Positions 1 to 11,773 of a stretch of 55,823 bases of DNA are shown piece after piece. The notes beneath the pieces are model-generated. The model was not told the DNA's origin and did no database searches. It saw nothing but the letters and a program-made list of their open reading frames with translations. Each line of letters starts with the position of its first letter. Position 1 is the first letter of the stretch. This DNA is from Acidobacteria bacterium OLB17 (GTDB lineage: Bacteria; Acidobacteriota; Blastocatellia; Pyrinomonadales; Pyrinomonadaceae). Both the position numbers and the translations under genes were made by a program. The stretch is from NCBI GenBank assembly GCA_001567505.1, contig LLEU01000014.1:22501-78323 (forward strand), given 5' to 3'.

Positions 1-480
<480 letters not shown>

Positions 481-630
481 TTTCCTAGTTCATTGTTGCC
501 GGCCGAAGATCAAAACCAACAGATCCCGACCGGACTTTATTGTGTACGAATTAACACATGGACACGCATATTTAGTTTTCAAATATCAACCTATTTTCCG
601 TCTCCTTCTAATCCAGAGGCGAAACTCTTG

Positions 631-658
631 ATTATACAGAAGCGAATTATGTTGTCAA
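631..658 (-). promoter_or_regulatory. rRNA operon promoter and leader (481-843)
   Basis: Reading the minus strand, a perfect TTGACA (653-658) is followed after 16 bases by a perfect TATAAT (631-636), with an A/T-rich tract just upstream that resembles an UP element. This is the expected strong promoter for the leftward 16S gene. It leaves a leader of roughly 145 nt before the 16S start. The leader contains TTTGAAAACTAAATATGC, similar to rRNA leader sequences of other bacteria. The rest of the 481-843 gap shows no convincing gene. Confidence 0.85.
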
Positions 659-843
659 GCCTCAAAGCAAAGTTTTTCAACTTTTTTCTCACCGCCCTGT
701 CGAGCAAGTGCTGAGGCAAATATGTATTCTCTACATTCACCCGATTCGTGTCAAGCGAGCAGCAGCCGGTTAGTAACATTTTCTTAAATTACTTTACGCC
801 TTCGCCCAAAAACACCGAAGGAGATGGAAGGTCCGGGATTGCG

Positions 844-918
844 TGGAGCGGGTGACGAGGCTCGAACTCGCAACTTTCAGCTTGGGAAGCTGACACTCTA
901 CCATTGAGTTACACCCGC
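844..918 (-). tRNA. tRNA-Gly (anticodon TCC), CCA encoded
   Basis: The minus strand folds into a full cloverleaf. The acceptor stem is GCGGGTG paired with CACCCGC, the anticodon loop TTCCCAA gives anticodon TCC, and the T-loop reads GTTCGAGCC. The discriminator base is T, and the CCA end is encoded at 844-846. The gene lies upstream of the rRNA promoter on the same strand but is separated from it, so it is probably transcribed on its own. A short hairpin at about 806-830 (CCTTCG/CGAAGG) may end its transcript. Confidence 0.95.
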
Positions 919-991
919 GGATGCATAAAGGGATGCGTTGCCCTCTTAAGGCAAATATCGCATAGAATATCGTCACAGACAAGAGCAACCG

Positions 992-2485
992 ATGACAAGC
1001 AATTTCATTTACGACGACGTTCCATATCCAAGCTTCGTGTTCCCCCAAACGAGCCCTGATCGACTGTCCACGCTTGCCCGCATCCACGGGATCGAGGCAG
1101 CGGCACCCAGCGACTGCCGTATGCTCGAGCTGGGATGCGGTGACGGCACGAATCTCCTCGCCCTTGCTTACGCGATGCCCAACAGCCAATTCGTCGGGAT
1201 CGACCTCGCGGCCTCGCATATCAACGCGGGAAAAGCGGCTGCGGCAAAGCTCGGGCTCGCGAACATTGAACTGCTCGAACTTGACGTCACGAAGGCCGAT
1301 GCGGGAGCGCTCGGCGAGTTCGACTTTATCGTGGCACACGGCCTTTTCTCTTGGGTGCCCGACTTTGTACGGCCCGCGATACTCGACCTGTACACAAAGT
1401 GCCTCGCTCCGAACGGCATCGGCTACATTAGCTACAACGCACTTCCCGGCTGCCTGATCCGCGAGATCACTCACGGAATGATGAAGTCCGGCTCGCGAAA
1501 TGTCGCAGATCCTGCCGAGAAGGTCAGGGCAGGCATCGCCTTTCTCTCCGGGATCGTCGAGGCCGCCGAGGCCGACAGCGTTTATCAAGAGATGCTTGGA
1601 CTCGAGCTCGAGCAGATCAGCGAACGGACACCCGAAAATGTCTTTCACGATGACCTTTCCGAGGTCAATCGCCCATTCTACTTCGAAGAATTTGGGGCCC
1701 TTCTTGATACACACGGGTTCCAATATCTGTGTGAGGCAGAACCATCGGAACTCGCCCGGTCGGCCGCATTTAAATTCCCTGCCTCACTCGGAGAAGACCT
1801 GGTCGCACGGGAGCAGTATCGCGACTTCGTTGTCGGACGCCGTTTCAGAACTACGCTCTTCTGCCGTGCCGGTAAGGAGATCGACCGCAGTTTCCCAGCA
1901 ACGAGGCTTCTGGCTATTCACCTCGCGGGGCAATTCGAGATCGACGATCCGGCGGCGGTTGCCGGGACGGGATCCTTGACCGTACGGGCCGCAAAAGGTA
2001 ATAAATTCACGCTCAATCATCCGCCCACTAAGGCGGCCGTCGTTCGGATCGCAAACTCATGGCCGCACGGCGTGTTGGGTTCTGAACTGATCGCCGATAT
2101 GCCGGAAAATGACGGAGAAGCTACGCTCGGATTCCTGATGCAACTATTTATGGCTGGCTTCGTCAAGGCACACGCGTTCGAACAAAGCTTCGTCACCTCG
2201 ATCAGCGAGACTCCGGAGGTAAGTCGTTTTGCACGACATCAGATCTCGGAGGGCTCGAATGCCGTAGCCACTTTGACGGGCTTAAATCTCGAGATCAAAG
2301 ACCCGGCGATCGGCAGGCTGCTTTCACTGTGCGACGGCACCCGTGACATCGAGGATCTGACAGGGGCGATGTTCGAATATGCGGCGGAGTGCGGGGAGGC
2401 CGAGGTCCCGGGGCATGACGAAATGCGCGAGTCCGTACTCAACAACTTGCAAGCATTTGCCGATGCGGGATTACTGGTCGGATAG
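992..2485 (+). CDS. SAM-dependent methyltransferase with regulatory domain
   Basis: This 497-residue protein is a class I methyltransferase. The SAM-binding motif I (ELGCGDG, residues 46-52) and an acidic motif II (FVGIDLA) are clear in the N-terminal 200 residues. The middle resembles the methyltransferase regulatory domain (pfam10119 type) found beside some surface-polysaccharide methyltransferases, and the C-terminal part looks like a winged-helix segment. The substrate cannot be read from the sequence. There is no strong ribosome site before the ATG. Its 3' end overlaps the convergent kdsC by 15 bases, so the two transcripts must run into each other. Confidence 0.85.
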   Translation: MTSNFIYDDVPYPSFVFPQTSPDRLSTLARIHGIEAAAPSDCRMLELGCGDGTNLLALAYAMPNSQFVGIDLAASHINAGKAAAAKLGLANIELLELDVTKADAGALGEFDFIVAHGLFSWVPDFVRPAILDLYTKCLAPNGIGYISYNALPGCLIREITHGMMKSGSRNVADPAEKVRAGIAFLSGIVEAAEADSVYQEMLGLELEQISERTPENVFHDDLSEVNRPFYFEEFGALLDTHGFQYLCEAEPSELARSAAFKFPASLGEDLVAREQYRDFVVGRRFRTTLFCRAGKEIDRSFPATRLLAIHLAGQFEIDDPAAVAGTGSLTVRAAKGNKFTLNHPPTKAAVVRIANSWPHGVLGSELIADMPENDGEATLGFLMQLFMAGFVKAHAFEQSFVTSISETPEVSRFARHQISEGSNAVATLTGLNLEIKDPAIGRLLSLCDGTRDIEDLTGAMFEYAAECGEAEVPGHDEMRESVLNNLQAFADAGLLVG

Positions 2486-2995
2486 CGCTCGGGCTTCCGC
2501 CTTCGAAGCAAGGATCAGGTCTATCACTTCTCGGACGGCTCCTTGCCCGCCATTCGCTCCGGTCACGAAATGAGCTGCGTCCTTTACGCTTTTGTGTGCA
2601 TCACCGACAGCGACCGCGAGGCCGACCAACTTGAACACTCCAAGATCAGGCGTGTCATCTCCAATGTAAGCCGTCTGCTCACGGGTGCATCCTGATTCGT
2701 TCAAGATCTCATCAAGGGCGGTTTCCTTGTCGGCCTGTCCTTGCCTAACGAACCTTATGCCCAACTGCCTTGCACGCAGATCGACGGCTGGTGAGTTTCT
2801 CCCGGAAATTATGCCGGCAAGCAATCCTGCACTCCGCCATTGCGTTAAACCCTCGCCATCGCGTGCGTGGAAAACCTTCAGCACCTCGCCGTCGGCGCCG
2901 AAATAAAGACGGCCGTCGGTGAGAACACCGTCGCAGTCCATCAACAGAAGTTCGATATTGCGGGCCTTCGCCCGGAGTTCTGCGCTATGTCCCAT
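2471..2995 (-). CDS. kdsC: 3-deoxy-D-manno-octulosonate 8-phosphate phosphatase
   Basis: KdsC removes phosphate from KDO-8-P to give KDO, the inner-core sugar of LPS, in the cytoplasm. The 174-residue length fits the family, which lacks a cap domain. The HAD nucleophile motif DCDGVLTDG is at residues 20-28, the Mg-binding GDDTPD at 112-117, and the C-terminal GGQGAVRE typical of KdsC at about 149-156. It is the last gene of the KDO operon and overlaps the end of the upstream secreted-protein gene by 11 bases, which suggests translational coupling. It also overlaps the convergent methyltransferase gene. Confidence 0.95.
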   Translation of the reverse strand: MGHSAELRAKARNIELLLMDCDGVLTDGRLYFGADGEVLKVFHARDGEGLTQWRSAGLLAGIISGRNSPAVDLRARQLGIRFVRQGQADKETALDEILNESGCTREQTAYIGDDTPDLGVFKLVGLAVAVGDAHKSVKDAAHFVTGANGGQGAVREVIDLILASKAEARALSDQ

Positions 2996-3488
2996 TTATT
3001 TCGGCCCGCATCTTTCGGACGCGAATGCCCTCGAACTTCCCTGTCGCCTCGACCTTCTCCAGGAACGCCTTCGCTTCTCGAAGCGTCCTTCCGGCATAGA
3101 CTGCGATCAGGGCGGTCTTGTCGGCCGTCCCCGTATAGAAGTTCGTTCCAGGCTCGATGCAGTTCTGTGTAAATACCTTGTTGTTCGGAAAGAGCTCCTG
3201 AACTTCGAGGCGTTCAGATTCCGGAAAGCTCGGCTTTTGGCAGTCGCCCCAGTCCGGAAGTTTCACACTCCGGAGGACGATCGCGTAGAATGGCCTGCTT
3301 TGAAACATTGCCCAGTTCTTCCCCGTCTCGAACGGAAGGTCGTTGGGCTGGAAATTCTCGGCCGCGGCACACTTGACCGTCGGGTCGCCGCAGACCGCTC
3401 CAAGCGGCATCTTCTTTTGCGCGGATACGGTGGCCGCAAACGAGCAAAGGACCAAAACAAGAACGGGAGTTAACGATCTTGTCTTCAT
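2985..3488 (-). CDS. small secreted protein, possible SPOR-like domain
   Basis: The 167-residue product has a clear Sec signal peptide (MKTRS, hydrophobic core, cut near AQKK), so it is exported. Two cysteines lie soon after it and two further ones follow. The last 60 residues (ALIAVYAGRTLREAKAFLEK onward) have the small beta-alpha-beta look of a SPOR repeat, with a residue spacing that would bring substrate or peptidoglycan into contact, but this is only a resemblance. It sits between the M1-like gene and kdsC in the KDO operon with tight spacing. I do not recognise a defined family. Confidence 0.8.
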   Translation of the reverse strand: MKTRSLTPVLVLVLCSFAATVSAQKKMPLGAVCGDPTVKCAAAENFQPNDLPFETGKNWAMFQSRPFYAIVLRSVKLPDWGDCQKPSFPESERLEVQELFPNNKVFTQNCIEPGTNFYTGTADKTALIAVYAGRTLREAKAFLEKVEATGKFEGIRVRKMRAEINGT

Positions 3489-3505
3489 AAGGCACTCGCG
3501 TTAAA

Positions 3506-5752
3506 TCAGATCACCTCAAATATCTCGATACCGGCGATCCGCCAGCTTCCATTGACCTTTACGAGCCGAAAGACCGCAAGGCCGGATTGCGGCGGGCCGG
3601 TGAGAAGTTGGGTCGAAAGTGTTGTCTCGACCAGACACTCGGAATCGTTGATCCGATCCATTTGCACAACGGTCGTCTGCCATTTTTCTGCAGAACCTGA
3701 AAGGTTCTCGGCAAAACGCGTGATCTCGCCCGGCATCACCATAGCGAAAAGTTCGGCCTTCCGATGTGCAACAGCGGCCGAATCGAACCTTGCAAAAAGG
3801 TCCTTGATCTCCGGATCGACCTTAGTGGTACCGCCCAGGCCGGTTCGAAGTTTTCTTGCGGCATAGCTGGCACCGTAATCGCCGTCAAATACGATGGTCC
3901 GTTCGGCTAACTCGAGGGCTTCTGCGGCCTTGCCGCTTTTGGCAGCGGCCTCCGCACTTATCTCCGTTGCCCAAGCCATACTCTTGGCCGTTGGAAGTTT
4001 TGCGGCAAGCACAGATGCAGCAAGCCGTTCTGCATTTGCAGTATCTCCAAGCCCGAGGTAAGCCCGGGCGAGTTGGATCGCCACGTCGTCGTATGCTGGC
4101 AGGCCTTTTAAGACGTCTCTTGCGGCCGCGGCTGCCTTGTCGAATTTCTTCTGATCGAGGAGCGACTTAACGCCGGCGATCGCATCATTCTCATCAAACA
4201 CCTTCGGTGCTACATCGTCGTAATAGGCGGTTTGAGGGTAGAGTTTCTCCGTATCGATCTCGGCGCGGACGACCTTCTCCGCGGTCTTGAACGTAACCTC
4301 ACCAAAGCTCGCCGCCTTGAGCGTCACCGGAGCGTCAAGCACCTTCCCCGAAGCGGTCGTTGCACGCACGTTTACGGTGACATCGATCGTTCCCGCATTC
4401 CTGAGTGCGATCTTTGTCTCACCGTTGCCCGCCTGCGGCAATCCGGCAAGGAGATTCATCTCGGTCGGCTTCTCGATGAAGTAGGAAACAAGCTCGTTCT
4501 GGGTCGGAAAGTTCGAACGCACGTCCGCGATCGTAAAAACCCCGTCGGCAAGCGAATCGCTTAAGGCCTTGACGAATGCGGTCCTTCCGACCGCTCGATC
4601 GAGCAACGCCCAAAGCATCGCACCTTTATTGGCGACCTCGCCGAAATAGATATCGTCAAGCGGTGACACGATCCCAAGCGGAACATCACGTGCCACGACG
4701 GCCGAATATGCCGCCCGTTGACGAGCTCGAACTGCGTCCGCGACAGGTTTCCCGTAAGTTTCCGCAATGAACTGTGTGGCAATGTACCTCGAAAGGCCTT
4801 CGCTGATCACACCGAATCCGTCGTCACGTGCTTTAGCCGCGAGCGTCAACTTCGCGGCTGATTCGGCCAGATTTTGCACCGTCGCGGCGTCAAGCTTGGG
4901 CCTGCGGAACACGGCCTCATCGACAAACACAACGCCCGCATCCGCAAAGCCTGCTCCTCGACGTACGGCGACGATCCTTAACGGGACGTTCGGGCTCGCA
5001 CCAAGAAATTTCTCCGCGAACGCCTTGGCCCCCGACAAGGCTGCTGCCAGCTCGCCAGCACGCGCCTTTCCTGTTTCGCCCGCACTCTTCGGCAAATAGA
5101 CGGACACGCCGCTTATCTCGGCGACCGTCCAGTCGCCCACGGCGAAGAACGGTTGTGAGGCGGCCTTTGTCTCGAAAGAGCCGCTAGCAGAACTCGCCCC
5201 CGACGAAACGATCTGCTTCCCCGTTTGGCCGTTCACACGAACAGTGAACGGGGCGAAATCACCGCCGCGGCTGTAAAACCAATTGGTCGGCGTCGGATAC
5301 CAGAACGCAAGCGGCAAAAGGTGTGATGCTGGCGGCGAGAAAACTGCCGCATCGCCGTTGTCTTTGATCGAAAACGTGTATGCGACCTCGATCTTGACCG
5401 ACCCTGACGGGCGCACCGAAGGAAGACGCAGAATGACCCGCTGCAGTGTGCGATTCGCCGTAAGCTTCTCTTCCCCACCCGAAAAATCGTGCGACGCACC
5501 GTTCACGGACACGGCCGTGACCTTGGCAAAAGGGCTAATACGCAGTGTTAGCGTCGATGCCGGCCCCGTCGAGACGTTCTTTACGACCAGTGCGGCTCGG
5601 ATCGCCGAATCACGGCCCTCGACCGTTTGAGGGAGCGTAACGTCAATGTCGTATCTTTCGACCTGCCAAACGGCTCCGCCCTGCGTCTGGCCAGACGCGC
5701 AAATGGTAAAGACAGCGATCAAGAGTAAGGGTGCGAGAAGCTTTATTATCAT
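3506..5752 (-). CDS. secreted M1-peptidase-like protein without zinc site, plus TPR and NTF2-like domains
   Basis: The 748-residue protein starts with a signal peptide (cut near ASGQ, residue 20). Residues 30-440 follow the layout of an M1 aminopeptidase: an N-terminal beta domain, then a helical domain with a WY/GVISEGLSRYIA segment matching the second zinc-ligand region (Glu318). The place expected for HExxH (about 296-303) reads AESAAKLT, so the zinc site and catalytic Glu are gone. TPR-like helices fill about 530-640, and the last 110 residues resemble an NTF2/SnoaL-like fold. It lies between kdsA and the small secreted gene. A non-enzymatic envelope role is inferred. Confidence 0.75.
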   Translation of the reverse strand: MIIKLLAPLLLIAVFTICASGQTQGGAVWQVERYDIDVTLPQTVEGRDSAIRAALVVKNVSTGPASTLTLRISPFAKVTAVSVNGASHDFSGGEEKLTANRTLQRVILRLPSVRPSGSVKIEVAYTFSIKDNGDAAVFSPPASHLLPLAFWYPTPTNWFYSRGGDFAPFTVRVNGQTGKQIVSSGASSASGSFETKAASQPFFAVGDWTVAEISGVSVYLPKSAGETGKARAGELAAALSGAKAFAEKFLGASPNVPLRIVAVRRGAGFADAGVVFVDEAVFRRPKLDAATVQNLAESAAKLTLAAKARDDGFGVISEGLSRYIATQFIAETYGKPVADAVRARQRAAYSAVVARDVPLGIVSPLDDIYFGEVANKGAMLWALLDRAVGRTAFVKALSDSLADGVFTIADVRSNFPTQNELVSYFIEKPTEMNLLAGLPQAGNGETKIALRNAGTIDVTVNVRATTASGKVLDAPVTLKAASFGEVTFKTAEKVVRAEIDTEKLYPQTAYYDDVAPKVFDENDAIAGVKSLLDQKKFDKAAAAARDVLKGLPAYDDVAIQLARAYLGLGDTANAERLAASVLAAKLPTAKSMAWATEISAEAAAKSGKAAEALELAERTIVFDGDYGASYAARKLRTGLGGTTKVDPEIKDLFARFDSAAVAHRKAELFAMVMPGEITRFAENLSGSAEKWQTTVVQMDRINDSECLVETTLSTQLLTGPPQSGLAVFRLVKVNGSWRIAGIEIFEVI

Positions 5753-5768
5753 CTATGAAGTCGGACGG

Positions 5769-6608
5769 CTATTCTGAAACGAGTTCGTGTATGGCCTTGA
5801 GCTTAGCAAGCAGCGGCCGCAAACGTGCAAGCGGAAGTTGGTTCGGCCCATCGCTCGGCGCTCGCGACGGGTCGTCGTGAACTTCCATAAAAACGGCATC
5901 AATACCGCATGCAACTCCCGCCCGAGCAAAGTTTTCGATGTACTGGCTCTGCCCGCCGGTTGCCTTTCCTAATCCGCCCGGCAGCTGCAAGCTGTGTGTC
6001 ACATCAAAACAGACCGGCACGCCGAACTCCCGCATCACCGGGAACGAGCGCATATCTACAACAAGGTTATTGTACCCGAAACTTGCACCGCGTTCCGTCA
6101 GGATGATCTTTTCGCAGCCGGCGCTTCGGAGCTTATCGACGATGTTCTTCGCATCCCAGGGCGAAAGGAACTGCCCTTTCTTCACGTTGACGGCGCGCCC
6201 GGTGCGGGCCGCCGCGACGAGAAGGTCGGTCTGCCGGCAAAGGAACGCCGGGATCTGAAGTATGTCTGCAACTTCTGCCGCAACCGCGGCCTGCGACGGT
6301 TCGTGTATATCGGTCACGATCGGTACATCGAACTCATCCTTTATCTTGTGCAGAATGTCGAGCCCGAACTCGATCCCGTCGCCGCGAAAACTGTCGATCG
6401 AGCTGCGGTTGGCCTTATCGAACGACGATTTATAGACGAAACCGACACCGACCTTGCTGCACGCCTCCTTGATCGCGCCTGCCATTTTGCGGGCGTGATC
6501 GAGCGATTCCACGACACACGGGCCAAGCATAAATGAGAGGCCACCGCCGCCAAATTCAACTGTTCCGACAGTAAAGCTGCTCTGATATGCCTGGTTCTCG
6601 CCCTTCAT
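5769..6608 (-). CDS. kdsA: 3-deoxy-8-phosphooctulonate synthase
   Basis: KdsA condenses arabinose-5-phosphate with phosphoenolpyruvate to KDO-8-phosphate, the committed step of KDO synthesis. The 279 residues match the family length. Family signatures are present in order: LGPCVVES near residue 27, [12 protein letters not shown] near 60, DIHEPSQ near 100, [10 protein letters not shown] near 142, and [11 protein letters not shown] near 200. The gene is 12 bases downstream of pyrG in the KDO operon. The arabinose-5-phosphate isomerase gene (kdsD) is not in this window. Confidence 0.97.
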   Translation of the reverse strand: MKGENQAYQSSFTVGTVEFGGGGLSFMLGPCVVESLDHARKMAGAIKEACSKVGVGFVYKSSFDKANRSSIDSFRGDGIEFGLDILHKIKDEFDVPIVTDIHEPSQAAVAAEVADILQIPAFLCRQTDLLVAAARTGRAVNVKKGQFLSPWDAKNIVDKLRSAGCEKIILTERGASFGYNNLVVDMRSFPVMREFGVPVCFDVTHSLQLPGGLGKATGGQSQYIENFARAGVACGIDAVFMEVHDDPSRAPSDGPNQLPLARLRPLLAKLKAIHELVSE

Positions 6609-6620
6609 TTAACTCCAAGT

Positions 6621-8602
<1,982 letters not shown>

Positions 8603-8603
8603 A

Positions 8604-9437
8604 TTACGCTGCCAACACCGCTTCTTCGAGGATCCTCCTCACCTTCTCAAGATCTTCTTCCGTATCGACCCCGACCGAACGCCCGGCCGCCTCAACGACC
8701 TTGATCCTTGCACCGTTCTCAAGCGCCCGCAGCTGTTCGAGCATCTCGATCCGCTCAAGCGGGGTCGGCTCCATGTTTGTGTAGGCGAGCAGATATTCTC
8801 GCGTGTACACATAAAGCCCGGCGTGTTTTCTAAAGGTTGACAGCAACTCCGGTTCGGACTCGATCGCCCGAGTTGCATCGCCCCCATATCGCAGGCTTTC
8901 ATCACGCGGCCACGGGATCGGCGAACGCGAGAAGTAAAGTGCGTATCCATCCGCACCGACGACGACCTTAACGTTGTTGCCGTCAACGATCTCGCGCGCG
9001 TCCTCGAACGGCTCCCAGACGGTCACAATATCGGGAGCAGAAGGATCGTGTTCGTCACGAGCAAGCATTGCCTCGACGGCGCGGTCGATCGTTTCGGGCG
9101 AGATCAACGGCTCATCGCCCTGCACATTCACGATCACCGATCCGGACGGAAGGCCATTTGCGACCTCCGCAATGCGATCGCTTCCAGAACGATGCGAAAC
9201 GGAGGTCATCTTCGCTTCACCGCCTGCGGCCACTACTAGATTGTGGATAGATTCATCATCGGTCGCCACGATCGCACGGCTAACTGACCGTGCGGACCGG
9301 GCACGTTCGAGCGTGTGGAGAATGAGGGGCTTGCCCGCGACCTCACGCAGCAACTTTCCGGGCAAACGCACCGAAGCTGCCCTTGCCGGGATCACCGCTA
9401 TCACATTTTTCGCCGGAGATTTCCCGTGTGGTTCCAC
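8604..9437 (-). CDS. kdsB: 3-deoxy-manno-octulosonate cytidylyltransferase
   Basis: KdsB activates KDO by forming CMP-KDO from CTP, the donor for LPS inner-core assembly. The nucleotide-binding motif IPARAASVRLPGKLL starts near residue 16 and NVQGDEPLI follows near 103, both diagnostic. It is 277 residues long, slightly longer than usual. The start used here is GTG at 9437, which has no obvious ribosome site. A second GTG 11 codons on would give the more typical KNVIAVIPAR start, so the N-terminus is uncertain. It is the first gene of the operon running left to kdsC. Confidence 0.96.
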   Translation of the reverse strand: MEPHGKSPAKNVIAVIPARAASVRLPGKLLREVAGKPLILHTLERARSARSVSRAIVATDDESIHNLVVAAGGEAKMTSVSHRSGSDRIAEVANGLPSGSVIVNVQGDEPLISPETIDRAVEAMLARDEHDPSAPDIVTVWEPFEDAREIVDGNNVKVVVGADGYALYFSRSPIPWPRDESLRYGGDATRAIESEPELLSTFRKHAGLYVYTREYLLAYTNMEPTPLERIEMLEQLRALENGARIKVVEAAGRSVGVDTEEDLEKVRRILEEAVLAA

Positions 9438-9458
9438 GGGATTTTAGGTTAGCGTCTA

Positions 9459-10364
9459 TTGCGGCGAATCGCAAGGCCGACTTCTCGATTTTGCCGTCTC
9501 GCTTGTTATCACAGACACCATTTCGCTAAACTTGCGAAAGTGCAAAACGCAGAAGAAGTCGAAGACGAGCCGCTCGCAGTACATCCTACGCCAATTCACC
9601 AAGACCATACGCGCCCGAATGATCCGCCTTGGTCGCTGCCGGTCGGCATCGGAGTTTGGGTTCTAAGCGTTCTTGCGATCCTATTGGCACCGCTCTTTTT
9701 TGTCTTTCCGTACTACGCCCTAAAGGGCGTCGGGATCCCGGCCGAGCCGGATAAGGATCCGACGGTCATTTTGCTCAGTTTGATCGCGGTCGTGCCTGCA
9801 CATTTATTCACGCTCTTGATCTGTTATCCGGTCGTCACCAAAGGAAGAAGATTCCCTTTCTTTGAGACCCTCGGCTGGCGGCTCGGGAATTTCCGCTGGT
9901 GGCATTTCGTTCTGGTGATTATCGGTTTTTTTGTCCTGATGTCGGCGATCTCAGCCGTGTTTCCCGAGTCTGACAATGAGCTTTTGCGTATCTTGCGAAG
10001 CTCGCCGACCGCTGCATATGCCATGGCCGTACTCGCGACGCTCTTTGCACCTTTCGTCGAAGAATTGGTTTACCGAGGCGTCCTTTATTCGGCCTTCGAA
10101 CGTGCGACCGGCAGCATTGCGGCGGTCTTGATCGTGACCTTTCTTTTTGCCGGCATTCACTACCCGCAGTATTGGGGAAGCTCGGGTTCGATCATCGCGA
10201 TCACGCTGCTAAGCTTCGTGCTCACGGCTGCAAGATCGATCTCAGGTAATCTTCTGCCTAGCGTTATCCTGCATTTCGTCTTTAACGGCCTTCAGTCGCT
10301 TTCTATCGTCTATTTCACAATGAACGGCGGCCTAGATGCCCCAGCCGGAGGCTTTTTTCGCTAG
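9459..10364 (+). CDS. CPBP-family intramembrane metalloprotease
   Basis: The protein has about eight hydrophobic segments and the three CPBP (Abi) motifs: EELVYRGVL with the paired Glu and Arg, a later HYPQYW containing the second-motif His, and HFVFNGLQS near the C-terminus. Members are membrane proteases or maturation factors related to Rce1; the substrate is unknown. The frame is open from a TTG at 9459, but a GTG at 9540 fits better with the start of the hydrophobic part and leaves room for the divergent kdsB promoter. A strong terminator follows the stop. Confidence 0.88.
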   Translation: MRRIARPTSRFCRLACYHRHHFAKLAKVQNAEEVEDEPLAVHPTPIHQDHTRPNDPPWSLPVGIGVWVLSVLAILLAPLFFVFPYYALKGVGIPAEPDKDPTVILLSLIAVVPAHLFTLLICYPVVTKGRRFPFFETLGWRLGNFRWWHFVLVIIGFFVLMSAISAVFPESDNELLRILRSSPTAAYAMAVLATLFAPFVEELVYRGVLYSAFERATGSIAAVLIVTFLFAGIHYPQYWGSSGSIIAITLLSFVLTAARSISGNLLPSVILHFVFNGLQSLSIVYFTMNGGLDAPAGGFFR

Positions 10365-10388
10365 TGCGCCTTGGCCCGAAGAATCGAA

Positions 10389-10428
10389 AACGCCTCGAAA
10401 GGATCGTCCTCCGAGGCGTTTTTATTTT
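10389..10428. terminator. bidirectional rho-independent terminator
   Basis: A nine-base stem AACGCCTCG (10389-10397) pairs with CGAGGCGTT (10412-10420) and runs into TTTTATTTT. A run of A precedes it, so it can also act on the opposite strand. It separates the convergent CPBP gene and the FecR gene. Confidence 0.85.
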
Positions 10429-10445
10429 CGAGCCAGCGAGCTAGG

Positions 10446-11576
10446 TCACTGCGGCCTTGCTCCCGTATTGCTTCGCGAACCGGTATTCGCCGGCGGAATG
10501 TAGATCGGACGCGGAGGCGTGTAAGTTGGCCTCGGATTCGGAAAATCATCCGAATTCTGCAGCCCGCGGCCGCCGCCATTCATTCTGACGAACGGAGGCA
10601 CGGGATCACGCGTTCCAGCCGTTACGATCGGGCTCGGTTGCTGCGGCGGGTTTGAGCCGCCACCCGGATTTCCGTGGCTGCCGCCGCTGTTCGGCGGGAA
10701 TGGATACCATGGATTCCACCACGGATAATTACGCGGATAGTAGTATCCGAGGTAATTGCCGAAGCCGTATCCGTATGGGCTGTACCAGCCGTAACCGAAC
10801 GGCAGGAAGCACCATCCGTCCATGAACGGGTCGAAAACCCATAGGCCGAAGGAATTCCAGGCGTTAAAACTTGTCGAGTAAAGCGAATTACGCAGATCTT
10901 CGCGAACGGCCCGACGTTTCAGATTCGCTGTAGCTTTTGCAAGTTCCTTTGAGCGGGACTTGCTCCAAGCTTCGAGCGAGTCCTTGTCGTGGTCGAATTT
11001 CGCGACCGTTACAACGCCGCCTGCAAGCACTCCTTTCCGGTCTTCTTTTACCACGGTCTCGCCGCCGCGTCCCATAAGTGCCTTGCCTTCCCAAACAGCG
11101 ACGGATGTCGAAGCCTTATCGACATCGAAGCGATAAACGCCCGTTTCCGCGAGCCGGACCTTGCCGTGCGGAGTAAGGACATCGACACGGAATTCGCGGC
11201 TCGCATAAACCTCAAGCACGGCAGCACCGCGGACGAGGCGGATCCTCAGGTCCTCGAGGTCAGTGGAAATGAACTCGAATGCCGAATTCTCTCCGACACG
11301 CAGATACGAGCCCGGATTAAGCAGGATCTCCGCCCGCCCGTCATTTCCGGTCGAAACTCGGTCTCCTACCTTGATCTCATCACCTTTAAGCAGAACGCCG
11401 CTTTTTCCGGCCTTCCTGGCTACCGAAACTGTCCCTTCCGTATAACTTACGCCTCCGGCCTCTGCCGAAATAACAAACTTATTCGTCGCTGCCGTGATCC
11501 CTTGCGAATAAGCAAGGCCGGCCCCAAAAACGAACAATGCGGCGAAGGCTGCAAGTCGGGAGATGAATTTGGTCAT
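10446..11576 (-). CDS. secreted FecR-domain protein with aromatic Gly/Pro-rich tail
   Basis: The start at 11576 is chosen because AGGAGG lies nine bases before its ATG and a signal peptide follows at once (cut near AYSQG). An in-frame upstream start at 11645 would bury that signal. Residues 25-190 form a FecR-type beta domain (KGDEIKVGDRVSTGNDGRAE, LRVGENSAFEF, FRVDVLTPHGKVR). This is usually a periplasmic sensor in anti-sigma systems but is here without any sigma factor or membrane helix. The tail from about 260 on is rich in Tyr, Trp, Gly and Pro (GYGWYSPYGYGFGNYLGYYY), then disordered. The function is unknown; a surface or wall-associated role is a guess. Confidence 0.85.
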   Translation of the reverse strand: MTKFISRLAAFAALFVFGAGLAYSQGITAATNKFVISAEAGGVSYTEGTVSVARKAGKSGVLLKGDEIKVGDRVSTGNDGRAEILLNPGSYLRVGENSAFEFISTDLEDLRIRLVRGAAVLEVYASREFRVDVLTPHGKVRLAETGVYRFDVDKASTSVAVWEGKALMGRGGETVVKEDRKGVLAGGVVTVAKFDHDKDSLEAWSKSRSKELAKATANLKRRAVREDLRNSLYSTSFNAWNSFGLWVFDPFMDGWCFLPFGYGWYSPYGYGFGNYLGYYYPRNYPWWNPWYPFPPNSGGSHGNPGGGSNPPQQPSPIVTAGTRDPVPPFVRMNGGGRGLQNSDDFPNPRPTYTPPRPIYIPPANTGSRSNTGARPQ

Positions 11577-11773
11577 TTTATTTTCCTCCTGACGGCTTTC
11601 CATTGATTTTACGCCAATTTGAGCCGACATTCCAAACTTTTTCATACCTGTTCTTTTGATGCACGAACCTGCTCGCCGGGTGGATTCTTTTTCTCACGAA
11701 AATAAAAAAACAACCTCAACCGCCTGTATGCAATCTAAATGCCTGAGTGCGAAAGGCAACTCAATGTGAAGAA

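Noticed and set aside
794..1723. A 309-codon open frame across the tRNA and methyltransferase
   Set aside because: It overlaps the tRNA-Gly gene and opposes the conserved methyltransferase.
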